Part shown: in pieces, positions 43,665 through 53,566 of the stretch
Layout of the letters: each line of letters starts with the position of its first letter
How positions within the stretch are numbered: position 1 is the first letter of the stretch
Assembly (NCBI GenBank): GCA_964643075.1
Contig: CAZXQO010000016.1
Location: 1-64,000 of the forward strand
Reading direction: 5' to 3'
Source of the DNA: Desulfocucumis sp964643075
GTDB lineage: Bacteria; Bacillota; Desulfotomaculia; Desulfotomaculales; Desulfocucumaceae
DNA: 64,000 nucleotides
The notes under the pieces: model-generated
Told to the model about the DNA's origin: nothing
The model's database searches: none
What the model saw: only the letters and a program-made list of their open reading frames with translations
Made by a program: the position numbers and the translations under genes

Positions 43665-43755
43665 GCTTTTTTTCTGCTAATGATGTGGTATGGGGGTTGA
43701 ATGAGCCGGAGAATCGTTCCTTGACTCATCGACTTAAATGTGGGAGGTTGTTTTT

Positions 43756-44370
43756 ATGTCGCTGTTGAAGGTAGGGGTGCTGGCCTCGGGCAGGGGGTCC
43801 AACCTGCAGGCAATAATGGATGCCTCCCGGGAGGGTAGGATACCTGCTGGAGTGGTAGTGGTTATCAGCGATCAGGGTGACGCCTATGCCCTGGAGCGGG
43901 CACGCTCCGCCGGTATACCGGCGGAGGTTGTCGAGCCTGCCGGTTTTTCCTCCCGGGAGGCATACGAGGAACAGGTTGTTGCCGTGCTTCAGAAGTTCGG
44001 GGTGGAATTGGTCTGCCTGGCCGGTTACATGAGGCTGGTGGGGCGGGTGTTGCTTAAGGCTTACCCCAATAAAATAATGAATATTCACCCGGCTTTGCTG
44101 CCGGCCTTTCCCGGGCTGCACGGTCAGCAGCAGGCTTGGGAGTATGGAGTGAGGTATAGCGGCTGCACCGTACACTTTGTGGATGAGGGTATGGATACCG
44201 GCCCAATTATTCTGCAGGCGGTGGTGCCGGTGCTGCCGGAAGATACCGGAGACGATTTGGCAGCCAGGATTCTTGAGCAGGAACATATAATCTATCCGGA
44301 GGCGGTAAATCTTTTTGCCCGTGGACGACTTGAGGTAGTGGGCAGGAAGGTTATGATAATACAAAACTAG
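43756..44370 (+). CDS. purN: Phosphoribosylglycinamide formyltransferase
   Basis: About 204 residues. Transfers the formyl group of 10-formyl-THF to GAR. Motifs LKVGVLASGRGSNLQAIMDA, VCLAGYMRLVGRVLL, and NIHPALLPAFPGLHGQQQAW with the catalytic Asn-His; VHFVDEGMDTGPIILQ has the catalytic Asp. ATG 43756 is preferred, since GGGAGG precedes it; an ATG at 43738 is also in frame. Confidence 0.96.
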   Translation: MSLLKVGVLASGRGSNLQAIMDASREGRIPAGVVVVISDQGDAYALERARSAGIPAEVVEPAGFSSREAYEEQVVAVLQKFGVELVCLAGYMRLVGRVLLKAYPNKIMNIHPALLPAFPGLHGQQQAWEYGVRYSGCTVHFVDEGMDTGPIILQAVVPVLPEDTGDDLAARILEQEHIIYPEAVNLFARGRLEVVGRKVMIIQN

Positions 44371-44386
44371 TACAGGGGGATAGTGT

Positions 44387-45922
44387 ATGATTAAGCGCGC
44401 ATTAATCAGCGTTTCCAACAAAGCCGGGCTGGTGGAATTTGCCCGGGGGCTTGTTAAGCTGGGTGCGGAGATTGTTTCCACCGGCGGCACCGCCAAAACT
44501 TTAAAAGAGGCCGGCGTTCCCGTTACATACATAACCAAGGTTACGGATTTTCCGGAGATACTGGACGGCAGGGTGAAGACACTGCATCCACGGGTGCACG
44601 GGGGAATCCTAGCCCGCCGCACGGATGATCACTTGTCCCAGTTGAAAGAGCACGGTATTACCCCCATTGATCTGGTGGCGGTGAACCTGTATCCTTTCAG
44701 GGAGACGGTGGCTAAACCTGGTGTGACCCTTGAGGAGGCCATAGAAAACATTGACATAGGGGGGCCGGCCATGGTCCGGGCCGCCGCTAAGAATCACCGG
44801 GATGTGGTGGTGGTGGTAAGTCCGGGGCGCTATCAGGAGATACTTCAGGCTCTGGAAAGCGGCCCGCTTACTACTGAGTTCCGACTATCCCTGGCCCTGG
44901 AGGCCTTTTCCCACACTGCTGCCTATGATGCGGCCATTAGTTCCTATTTAAGCGGCCTGACAGGAAGCGGCGATTTTCCCGCTGTCATGCTTAAGCCGTA
45001 TGATCGGGTTCAGCAGCTGAGGTATGGGGAAAACCCTCACCAGCGGGCTGCGTTTTACCGTGATCCGGCGGTTACCGGACCCTGTGTGGGGCGCTCTGAG
45101 CAATTATCCGGCAAGGAGCTTTCCTACAACAATATACTGGACATTAATGCCGCTTTGGAGCTTGTGCGGGAGTTTGGCGGCCCTGCGGCGGTAATTATTA
45201 AGCATAACAATCCCTGCGGCGCCGCAGTGGCTGGTGATGTGGCCACCGCCTACCGGCTGGCCTTTGAGGGGGATCAGGTGTCCGCCTTTGGCGGTATAGT
45301 GGCCTTTAACCGGGAGGTAACTGCTGAGGCGGCCCGGAGTATGGCGGAAATTTTCCTGGAGGCGGTAATCGCTCCGGATTACCGGCCGGAAGCGCTGGAA
45401 GTGCTGAAAGGCCGGGAAGGATTAAGAGTGCTCAGGACCGGGGATTTGTCCGTGCAGTCCAACGACGGCACGGATGTGAGGAAGGTCAACGGAGGACTGC
45501 TGGTGCAGGACGCCGACCGGGATCTTTACCATAAAGACAAATTAAAGACTGTCACGGCCAAAGCCCCCACCCCCGGACAGATGGAGGAAATGGCCTTTGC
45601 CATGACCATTGTTAAGCACGTTAAATCTAATGCTATCGTCATTACCAGGGACAAGCAACTGATCGGGGTAGGCGCAGGGCAGATGAACAGGGTGGGGTCC
45701 GCCCGCATTGCGCTGGAACAGGCCGGGGAAAAAGCCCGGGGAGCGGTGCTTGCTTCCGATGCCTTCTTTCCCTTCAGGGATACCCTGGATGAGGCGGCCC
45801 GCTGCGGCATTGCCGCGGTAATCGAGCCCGGCGGCTCCATGCGTGATGATGAATCCATAAAAGCTGCAGATGAGCACGGCATGGTCATGGTGTTTACCGG
45901 CATGCGTCATTTCAGGCACTGA
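44387..45922 (+). CDS. purH: Bifunctional AICAR transformylase/IMP cyclohydrolase
   Basis: 511 residues. N-terminal IMP cyclohydrolase (about 1-195) with ALISVSNKAGLVEFARGLVK and VSTGGTAKTLKEAGV; C-terminal transformylase with LRYGENPHQRAAFYRD, IIKHNNPCGAAVAGD and VKHVKSNAIVITRDKQLIGV. The last two steps to IMP. Between purN and purD as is usual. Confidence 0.97.
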   Translation: MIKRALISVSNKAGLVEFARGLVKLGAEIVSTGGTAKTLKEAGVPVTYITKVTDFPEILDGRVKTLHPRVHGGILARRTDDHLSQLKEHGITPIDLVAVNLYPFRETVAKPGVTLEEAIENIDIGGPAMVRAAAKNHRDVVVVVSPGRYQEILQALESGPLTTEFRLSLALEAFSHTAAYDAAISSYLSGLTGSGDFPAVMLKPYDRVQQLRYGENPHQRAAFYRDPAVTGPCVGRSEQLSGKELSYNNILDINAALELVREFGGPAAVIIKHNNPCGAAVAGDVATAYRLAFEGDQVSAFGGIVAFNREVTAEAARSMAEIFLEAVIAPDYRPEALEVLKGREGLRVLRTGDLSVQSNDGTDVRKVNGGLLVQDADRDLYHKDKLKTVTAKAPTPGQMEEMAFAMTIVKHVKSNAIVITRDKQLIGVGAGQMNRVGSARIALEQAGEKARGAVLASDAFFPFRDTLDEAARCGIAAVIEPGGSMRDDESIKAADEHGMVMVFTGMRHFRH

Positions 45923-45948
45923 GAACATAGCGAAAGGTGGTGCGGGGG

Positions 45949-47217
45949 TTGAAGGTACTGGTTATAGGCGGCGGCGGGCGTGAACATGCCCTGGTTTGGA
46001 AAATAAGCCAGAGCCCCCGGGTGGACGGGATATTTTGCGCCCCCGGAAATGCGGGCATAACGGGGCTGGCTAAATGTGTGGACATATCCGTGGAAGATGT
46101 TCATGGACTGCTGGCCTTTGCCCTTCAGGAGAGGATAGATTTAACCGTGGTCGGCCCCGAGGCGCCCCTGACCCTGGGGCTGGTGGATGTCTTTGAAAAA
46201 GCCGGCCTCAGGGTATTCGGGCCCTCCGCCCGGGCTGCGGCGATTGAGGGAAGCAAAGTGCTGGCCAAGGATATCATGGCCAAATACGGCATTCCCACCG
46301 CACGTTACGCTGCCTTTGACACTGCACCCGCAGCGGAGGAATATATCAGGCAGCTTGGCGCACCCTGTGTTGTTAAGGCTGACGGGCTGGCCGCAGGCAA
46401 GGGAGTTATAGTGGCCGCAACTGAGCAAGAGGCTGTTGACGCGGTCAGGCTAATCATGTCCCAGCGGGCCTTCGGGAGTGCCGGTGATATGGTTGTTGTA
46501 GAAGAGTGCCTGGTAGGCGAGGAGGTCAGCATACTGGCCTTTACGGACGGGGAAACGGTGATTCCCATGCTGCCGGCCCAGGATCACAAACAGATCTACG
46601 ACGGCGACAGGGGCCCCAATACCGGAGGGATGGGTGCTTACGCTCCGGCCCCGGTCTGCACCCCGGAATTATACAATTTTGCCCTGGAAAAAATACTGGT
46701 GCCCACGGTAAAGGGTATGGCCTCCGAAGGCAGGCCCTATCGCGGTGTGCTTTACGCCGGGCTGATGGTGACCGCCGATGGTCCGAAGGTTCTGGAATAT
46801 AACGCCAGGTTCGGAGACCCCGAGGCGCAGCCGGTTTTGATGTTGCTGGAAACCGATCTGGTGGAAATAATGGAAGCCATTATTGACAGACGCCTGGACG
46901 ATATCGAAATTAAATGGAAAAAGGGTGCTGCAGTATGTGTGGTGCTGGCCTCCGGCGGGTATCCCGGCAGCTACCGGAAGGGAGATGTTATCTCCGGCTT
47001 CGGGCAGGAGACTCCGGGGGTAATGGTTTTTCACGCCGGTACGGCGCTCCGGGACGGTACTGTGGTAACCTCCGGCGGCAGGGTGCTGGGTGTTACCGCC
47101 CTGGGGGACGACATACCCTCGGCCATAAATCAGGCCTATGCCGGGGTAAGGAATATAAGCTTTGAGGGCATGAGCTACCGTAAAGACATCGGCCAAAAGG
47201 CGCTAAGAAAACTTTAA
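45949..47217 (+). CDS. purD: Phosphoribosylamine-glycine ligase (GARS)
   Basis: About 422 residues. An ATP-grasp enzyme: KVLVIGGGGREHALVWKISQ at the start, KADGLAAGKGVIVAATEQEA, GGMGAYAPAPVCTPEL and LEYNARFGDPEAQPVLMLL. I choose TTG 45949, which puts the conserved start first; GTGs at 45937 and 45940 are alternatives. Last gene of the purine operon. Confidence 0.96.
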   Translation: MKVLVIGGGGREHALVWKISQSPRVDGIFCAPGNAGITGLAKCVDISVEDVHGLLAFALQERIDLTVVGPEAPLTLGLVDVFEKAGLRVFGPSARAAAIEGSKVLAKDIMAKYGIPTARYAAFDTAPAAEEYIRQLGAPCVVKADGLAAGKGVIVAATEQEAVDAVRLIMSQRAFGSAGDMVVVEECLVGEEVSILAFTDGETVIPMLPAQDHKQIYDGDRGPNTGGMGAYAPAPVCTPELYNFALEKILVPTVKGMASEGRPYRGVLYAGLMVTADGPKVLEYNARFGDPEAQPVLMLLETDLVEIMEAIIDRRLDDIEIKWKKGAAVCVVLASGGYPGSYRKGDVISGFGQETPGVMVFHAGTALRDGTVVTSGGRVLGVTALGDDIPSAINQAYAGVRNISFEGMSYRKDIGQKALRKL

Positions 47218-47233
47218 ATTACATTTATCTTTT

Positions 47234-47270
47234 AACGGCGGGGCTGCTTTAAATAGCCCCGTTGTTTTTT
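47234..47270 (+). terminator. Intrinsic terminator after purD
   Basis: CGGGGCT (47239-47245) pairs with AGCCCCG (47255-47261), extended by flanking AAC/GTT, followed by TTGTTTTTT. Confidence 0.88.
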
Positions 47271-47424
47271 ATCGGTTTTTTCGTGCATGACAATTGCGGT
47301 TTTAATCCGGATTTTCAATTAAACGGTTGTTGGGTAAAATGAAGGGAAATGGTGTCAGACGTCGAAATCAAAGGAAACATACAGAGATTTACGGGACATA
47401 ATATAAAAAACCAGGGGGATTCCT

Positions 47425-47721
47425 ATGTCCTATACGGATAAATTAAAAGACGAATCTATGGATCAGCTTTTTAAAGCCGTTCTGGCATTGGAAAATATAG
47501 ATGAATGCTATCAATTTTTTGAGGATATATGTACCGTGGCGGAGTTAAAATCAATGGCCCAGAGGCTGGAGGTTGCCATAATGCTCCAGGAAAATCGCAC
47601 CTATGGGGAAATCACAAGCCAGACCGGGGCCAGTACGGCCACCATCAGCCGGGTAAAACGCTGTTTGAATTATGGCGCGGACGGGTACAAGCTTGTTCTG
47701 CATAGACTGGCAAGTAAATAG
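47425..47721 (+). CDS. yerC: YerC/YecD family TrpR-like regulator
   Basis: 98 residues, all helical. TVAELKSMAQRLEVAIML and TYGEITSQTGASTATISRV form a TrpR-type helix-turn-helix, with the recognition helix in SQTGASTATISRVKRCLNYG. Comparative work on Firmicutes has linked members of this family to control of histidine genes (name HisR). Here it lies directly upstream of the his operon, with its own terminator and a palindrome at the hisD promoter. Ligand and target remain inference. Confidence 0.88.
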   Translation: MSYTDKLKDESMDQLFKAVLALENIDECYQFFEDICTVAELKSMAQRLEVAIMLQENRTYGEITSQTGASTATISRVKRCLNYGADGYKLVLHRLASK

Positions 47722-47773
47722 TAGACATTTCTGTTGCGGCAACTTAACCGGGTAGAAATGTTCTATTTTTTTT
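47722..47773 (+). terminator. Intrinsic terminator after yerC
   Basis: TAGACATTTCT (47722-47732) pairs with AGAAATGTTCTA (47754-47765), with one bulge and an inner GTTG/CAAC stem, then eight T residues. Confidence 0.88.
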
Positions 47774-47775
47774 AT

Positions 47776-47811
47776 TTGACAATTGACTTCACACCCGTTT
47801 ATCTTTATCAT
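47776..47811 (+). promoter_or_regulatory. hisD: Promoter of the hisD operon
   Basis: Two overlapping sigma-A arrangements: TTGACA (47776-47781)-17-TTATCT (47799-47804), and TTGACT (47783-47788)-17-TATCAT (47806-47811). The second is the better match overall. Confidence 0.65.
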
Positions 47812-47824
47812 ATTATTATTGTAG

Positions 47825-47845
47825 TGCTTTAACTAATTAAAGTGC
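47825..47845 (+). promoter_or_regulatory. Candidate operator for YerC at the his promoter
   Basis: GTGCTTTAACTAATTAAAGTGC-like palindrome centred near 47835, with the perfect core CTTTAA-CTAA-TTAAAG. It begins about 14 bases after the -10, where a repressor would block. It also resembles in layout the TrpR box with its TTAACTA core. The binding protein is inferred. Confidence 0.5.
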
Positions 47846-47861
47846 CGGGGAGGGTCCTAGT

Positions 47862-49233
<1,372 letters not shown>

Positions 49234-49305
49234 TACTACAGCGTAAACTAAAAGTTAGCGGAGCCATGGGGACGTCCCCGTGGCGTAGCCTGCGTCGCAA
49301 GGGCA
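49234..49305 (+). repeat. Dispersed repeat family 2, copy 1 (truncated)
   Basis: ACTACAGCGTAA followed by AAAGTTAGCGGAGCCATGGG and GACGTCCCCGTGGCGTAGCC. It shares its left end and core with the element at 50415-50561 but lacks the right inverted end. Confidence 0.7.
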
Positions 49306-49339
49306 GGGAGTATACATAGGTTGTGGAGGGTGATGGAGT

Positions 49340-50416
49340 ATGACCGGAAGATTTAACCTTGCTGAACTAACCCGCCCTGATTTAAAAGGGCTGGTTCCTT
49401 ACGATCCGCATATCGTGCCCGGGGTGATTAAGCTTGACGCCAATGAGAATCCTTTTGATTTTCCCCGAAAGGTAAAAGAATATATTTGTGCAGGGCTGCA
49501 ATCGGAACTTTTTACCAGGTATCCTGACCCACTGGCCAGAGACTTATTGGCCGGGCTATCCGACTATAACGGGGTTTCCTCTAACTGTATCATGGCCGGT
49601 AACGGTTCCGACGAGATTATATTAAACCTGATGCTTGCCTTTGGCACCGGCAGGGAAGTTGTAATAGCCTCACCTACCTTTTCCATGTACCGTATACACG
49701 CGCAGGTGGCCGGAGCAGGCTGGCGGGAGGTGCCCAGGCGTGATAATTTCGAGCCGGATATACCTGCTTTGCTTGATGCTGCCGCAAATCCGGGTGTAAG
49801 TATGATCTTCATCTGTTCACCCAATAATCCTACCGGCAATGCCACCTCCCGGGAAGAGATTAGGAAACTCCTGGAAAACACCCGGGCACTGGTGGTGCTG
49901 GACGAGGCCTACCTGGAATTTGGCGGGGAATCAGCCGTTCCATTATTATCATCATACCCTAATCTGATTATACTCAAGACCTTTTCCAAAGCCTTCGGAC
50001 TGGCCGGGCTAAGAGTGGGATATTTACTTGCCCGTCCGGACGTAGTGGGCGAACTGCTCAGGATTAAACAGCCTTATAATCTGAATGCCTTTTCTCAGTT
50101 TGCGGCCGGGGCGGTATTAAAGCACAGGGATTTGCTGCGGGACCAGGTAGAAGCCATTAAGGCCGGCAGGGATAAACTTTTCAGAATTATGGCCGGCTTG
50201 GAAGGTGTAGAAGTTTTTCCCACCGACGCAAATTTTATTCTTTTTCGTACTCCTGTTGAGGCGGAGAAAATATTCAAAGGGCTGTTGCGGGAAGGGGTAT
50301 TAATCAGGAATGTTTCCTGTCCGGGTCTGGAAAAATGTATGCGTGTAACAGTGGGAACGGAGGAGGAGAACGGTAAGTTTCTGGAGAAACTAAAAGCTGT
50401 ACTAAATGTTTATTAG
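49340..50416 (+). CDS. hisC: Histidinol-phosphate aminotransferase
   Basis: 358 residues, a PLP enzyme of class I/II. PGVIKLDANENPFDFPRKV at the start, GNGSDEIILNLMLAFG, FICSPNNPTGNATSREEI, LVVLDEAYLEFGG, and the Schiff-base Lys in LKTFSKAFGLAGLRVGYLL. Makes histidinol phosphate. It is flanked on both sides by family-2 repeats in direct orientation, 1.1 kb apart. Confidence 0.96.
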   Translation: MTGRFNLAELTRPDLKGLVPYDPHIVPGVIKLDANENPFDFPRKVKEYICAGLQSELFTRYPDPLARDLLAGLSDYNGVSSNCIMAGNGSDEIILNLMLAFGTGREVVIASPTFSMYRIHAQVAGAGWREVPRRDNFEPDIPALLDAAANPGVSMIFICSPNNPTGNATSREEIRKLLENTRALVVLDEAYLEFGGESAVPLLSSYPNLIILKTFSKAFGLAGLRVGYLLARPDVVGELLRIKQPYNLNAFSQFAAGAVLKHRDLLRDQVEAIKAGRDKLFRIMAGLEGVEVFPTDANFILFRTPVEAEKIFKGLLREGVLIRNVSCPGLEKCMRVTVGTEEENGKFLEKLKAVLNVY

Positions 50417-50561
50417 TACTACAGCGTAATTTAAAGGTTAGCGGAGCCATGGGGACGGTTCGAGCGTCCCCGAAGCGTAGCGAAGGGCCGAAGGGAAGAC
50501 GATGAAACCGTCCCCGTGGCGTAGCGGGCATAGCGAAATAAGCAATATTGCTGTAGTATCA
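50415..50561 (+). repeat. MITE-like repeat family 2, copy 2 (complete)
   Basis: About 147 bases with imperfect terminal inverted repeats (GTACTACAGC at the left, GCTGTAGTAT at the right). Inside, GGGGACGGTT is answered by AACCGTCCCC around GCGTAGCGAAGGGCCGAAGG. No gene. It occupies most of the hisC-hisB gap (50417-50654). Confidence 0.75.
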
Positions 50562-50654
50562 GGATTAACTTTATCAATATATCAAGCAGTTGGCACGTGA
50601 CGGGCTTTCGTCCGGGTTGCTGCTGGCTGGCCGGGAAGGAGGACTGTTGATCTC

Positions 50655-51248
50655 ATGCAGATAGAACGGAAGTCCACTATAACAAGGAAAACCGCCGAGA
50701 CGGAAATAAACCTGGAGCTTCTTCTGGATGGCCGGGGCGAATCCAGAGTAAATACAGGTGTAGGTTTTTTTGACCACATGCTCACACTTCTGGCCAGGCA
50801 CGGTAGTTTTGACCTGAACCTTTCCGCTGCGGGGGATTTGCAGGTGGATTGTCACCATACAGTGGAGGACGTGGGCATCTGCCTTGGCCGGGCACTTAAC
50901 GAGGCACTGGGGGAAAGGTCCGGGATAAGTCGCTACGGACATATCATACTGCCCATGGATGAGGCTCTGGCACTGGTGGCTGTGGATTTAAGCGGCCGGG
51001 GGCATGCCGGGCTGGAGGCCAGTTTTCCGGTAGCCCGGGTGGGAAGTTTTGACACGGAGATGGTGGGGGAGTTCCTCCGGGCTTTTGCTGTTAATGCGGG
51101 AGTAACCCTACATGTCCGGCTCCTGGCCGGCGTTAACTGCCACCACATGATTGAAGCTATTTTTAAAGGGCTTGGCAGAGCGCTGGCGACAGCGGTGTCC
51201 CTTAGTGGGAAGGAGGGGGTGCCCTCCACCAAAGGTATCCTGGTATAA
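50655..51248 (+). CDS. hisB: Imidazoleglycerol-phosphate dehydratase
   Basis: 197 residues, a single-function HisB. The metal-binding His motifs are FFDHMLTLLARHG, DCHHTVEDVGICLG, GHIILPMDEALAL and NCHHMIEAIFKGLG. ATG 50655 lies close behind GGAAGGAGG. Confidence 0.97.
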   Translation: MQIERKSTITRKTAETEINLELLLDGRGESRVNTGVGFFDHMLTLLARHGSFDLNLSAAGDLQVDCHHTVEDVGICLGRALNEALGERSGISRYGHIILPMDEALALVAVDLSGRGHAGLEASFPVARVGSFDTEMVGEFLRAFAVNAGVTLHVRLLAGVNCHHMIEAIFKGLGRALATAVSLSGKEGVPSTKGILV

Positions 51249-51346
51249 TCGAACGCGGGGACGGTTCTAGTGTTTGATTAAGATAAAAAGGCTAAGTTTA
51301 ATTAAGACGCCTTGTATATTGGCGTAACTGGCGGGGGTCAAATATT

Positions 51347-52018
51347 TTGATTGCCATAATAGATTACGGAATGGGTAATTTGCGCAGCGTTCAAAAGGGT
51401 TTTGAAAAGGTAGGGGTAAAGGCCGAAATTGTCCGGGATCCCGGCGCGGTGGAAAACGCCCGGGGTGTTGTGCTGCCGGGAGTGGGCGCTTTTGCGGACG
51501 CCATGGAAAATCTCACCAGAACCGGCATGGACCGGGCAGTTATCCGGGCCATATCCGGTGGCCGTCCCTTTCTGGGGATTTGCCTGGGATTGCAGTTGCT
51601 TTTTGAGGCCAGTGAGGAATGGGGGCATACCAATGGCCTGGGGGTTTTCCGGGGTATGGTGCGCAGACTTCCGCCCGGTCTAAAGGTGCCTCATATGGGT
51701 TGGAACCAGCTAAATTACAGACCAGGGAAGGCTAACGGGCCTGAGTGCGGTGCCCTGGCGGAAACGGATCTAACCGGCGGTGAGAGGTGCCGTATTTTTT
51801 GTAATATTCCGGAGGGTTCATCTTTTTATTTTGTTCATTCTTATTATGTAGATCCTTTGGATAAGGATATTGTGGCCGGGGTGACGGAATACGGCATAGA
51901 ATTTGTATCAGCCGTGGCAAAAAACAATGTTTACGCCATTCAGTTTCATCCCGAAAAAAGCAGTGCCTTGGGCCTGCGTATATTGCAAAACTTCGGGGGT
52001 GTGGTTGAAAAATGCTAA
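51347..52018 (+). CDS. hisH: Imidazole glycerol phosphate synthase glutaminase subunit
   Basis: 223 residues. Starts IAIIDYGMGNLRSVQKGFEK; nucleophile Cys in FLGICLGLQLLFEASEEWG; catalytic His-Glu in YAIQFHPEKSS. Gives ammonia to HisF. It carries a short extra loop (RPGKANGPECGALAETD) relative to compact HisH. TTG start. It overlaps hisA. Confidence 0.95.
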   Translation: MIAIIDYGMGNLRSVQKGFEKVGVKAEIVRDPGAVENARGVVLPGVGAFADAMENLTRTGMDRAVIRAISGGRPFLGICLGLQLLFEASEEWGHTNGLGVFRGMVRRLPPGLKVPHMGWNQLNYRPGKANGPECGALAETDLTGGERCRIFCNIPEGSSFYFVHSYYVDPLDKDIVAGVTEYGIEFVSAVAKNNVYAIQFHPEKSSALGLRILQNFGGVVEKC

Positions 52019-52758
52019 TTTATCCTGCCATTGATTTACGTGCAGGTAGATGTGTCAGGCTGGTGGAGGGAAATCCGGAGAACGAGACAGTTTATTCCGA
52101 CGACCCGTCGGCTATGGCCTGCCTCTGGCAGAAGGAAGGCGCCAGCTGGCTGCATGTGGTGGATCTGGACGGGGCTTTTTCCGGTTCGCCTAAGAATTTA
52201 GACGTGCTAAGAGAGATAATTACCTCGGTGGATATACCAGTGCAGGTAGGCGGTGGCATCAGGGATTTGGCGGTGGTGGAGGCAATTCTGGGATTGGGCG
52301 CCGCCAGGGTAATCTTTGGCACCGTGGCCATTACCAGCCCGGAGATGGTGGCCGAAGCCTGTAGTAAATACGGGGAGGCCATTGCCGTGGGCATTGACGC
52401 CAGGGACGGCAAGGTTGCTATTGAGGGCTGGGGGGTAACTGTCCGGAAAAACACTCTTGAGCTGGCTGAAGAGATGAAGAATATGGGTGTGCGCAGGATT
52501 ATTTTTACTGATATATGGCGGGACGGCACACTTAGGGGGCCGAATGTGGCTGCGGTGGAGGAAGTTGTACGGGCTACCGGCATAAAGGTAATTGCCTCCG
52601 GAGGGGTATCAACCCTTGATGATTTGAGGGCCTTAAAAAAACTGGAAAGCCTGGGCGTGGAAGGGGTCATCATGGGCAAGTCTCTTTATGCCGGAACTAT
52701 AGCCCTCAAGGACGCTCTGGTCATTGCAGAGGCGGAAGCGGGGGCGGAGGTGTGCTGA
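52012..52758 (+). CDS. hisA: Phosphoribosylformimino-5-aminoimidazole carboxamide ribotide isomerase
   Basis: 248 residues, beta-alpha barrel. IYPAIDLRAGRCVRLVEGNP with catalytic Asp, WLHVVDLDGAFSG, VQVGGGIRDLAVVEAIL, and the second catalytic Asp in FTDIWRDGTLRGPNV. Overlaps hisH and hisF by a few bases. Confidence 0.97.
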   Translation: MLIYPAIDLRAGRCVRLVEGNPENETVYSDDPSAMACLWQKEGASWLHVVDLDGAFSGSPKNLDVLREIITSVDIPVQVGGGIRDLAVVEAILGLGAARVIFGTVAITSPEMVAEACSKYGEAIAVGIDARDGKVAIEGWGVTVRKNTLELAEEMKNMGVRRIIFTDIWRDGTLRGPNVAAVEEVVRATGIKVIASGGVSTLDDLRALKKLESLGVEGVIMGKSLYAGTIALKDALVIAEAEAGAEVC

Positions 52759-53510
52759 CCAAAAGGATAATCCCCTGCCTGGATGTGACCGGCGGCAGGG
52801 TGGTGAAAGGGACAAATTTTATTAATTTAAGGGATGCCGGTGATCCGGTGGAACTGGCCGCCTTTTATGACCGGGAAGGGGCCGATGAACTGGTATTCCT
52901 GGACATTACCGCTTCTCACGAGGGTAGAAAAACGGTACTGGATATGGTTTACCGAACTGCAGGGGAAGTTTTTATTCCCTATACTGTGGGAGGCGGCATT
53001 AGTTCGATTGAGGATATCAGAGCCATGTTATCCGCTGGCGCTGATAAGGTTTCCATAAATACTGCCGCGGTTAAAAACCCCCGCCTCATAGAAGAGGCTT
53101 CAGCAAAATTCGGCAGTCAGTGTATTGTTGTGGCAGTGGACGCCCGCAGGTCCGGTTCTGATTCCTGGGAGGTGTTTATACATGGGGGAAGAATTCCCAC
53201 CGGCATAGATGCTCTGGCATGGGTAAAGCGTATGGAGACCCTGGGGGCGGGAGAAATACTATTAACCAGTATGGACAGGGACGGCACCAAAGACGGCTAC
53301 GACCTGGAGCTTACCGGGGCGGTGGCCGGGGCGGTGCGGATACCGGTTATTGCCTCCGGCGGGGTAGGCGATCTTGAGCATATTGTTGACGGACTAACCA
53401 CAGGTGAAGCAGATGCGGCGCTGGCGGCCTCAATATTCCATTTTGGTGAGTATAGCATTCACCAGGTGAAGGAATTTCTGGGGGATAAAGGGGTTCCTGT
53501 GCGTATGTAG
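52752..53510 (+). CDS. hisF: Imidazole glycerol phosphate synthase cyclase subunit
   Basis: 252 residues. KRIIPCLDVTGGRVVKGTNF, ELVFLDITASHEGRKTVLDM, FTPYTVGGGI-like segment (here FIPYTVGGGISSIEDIRAML) and LLTSMDRDGTKDGYDLELT with the catalytic Asp. Works with HisH. GTG start overlapping hisA. Confidence 0.97.
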   Translation: MLTKRIIPCLDVTGGRVVKGTNFINLRDAGDPVELAAFYDREGADELVFLDITASHEGRKTVLDMVYRTAGEVFIPYTVGGGISSIEDIRAMLSAGADKVSINTAAVKNPRLIEEASAKFGSQCIVVAVDARRSGSDSWEVFIHGGRIPTGIDALAWVKRMETLGAGEILLTSMDRDGTKDGYDLELTGAVAGAVRIPVIASGGVGDLEHIVDGLTTGEADAALAASIFHFGEYSIHQVKEFLGDKGVPVRM

Positions 53511-53566
53511 CCGGGTGCTGATCTTCATTGTAGTTAACGCGAAGTCGGAACGGAGGTTAAATTTCT

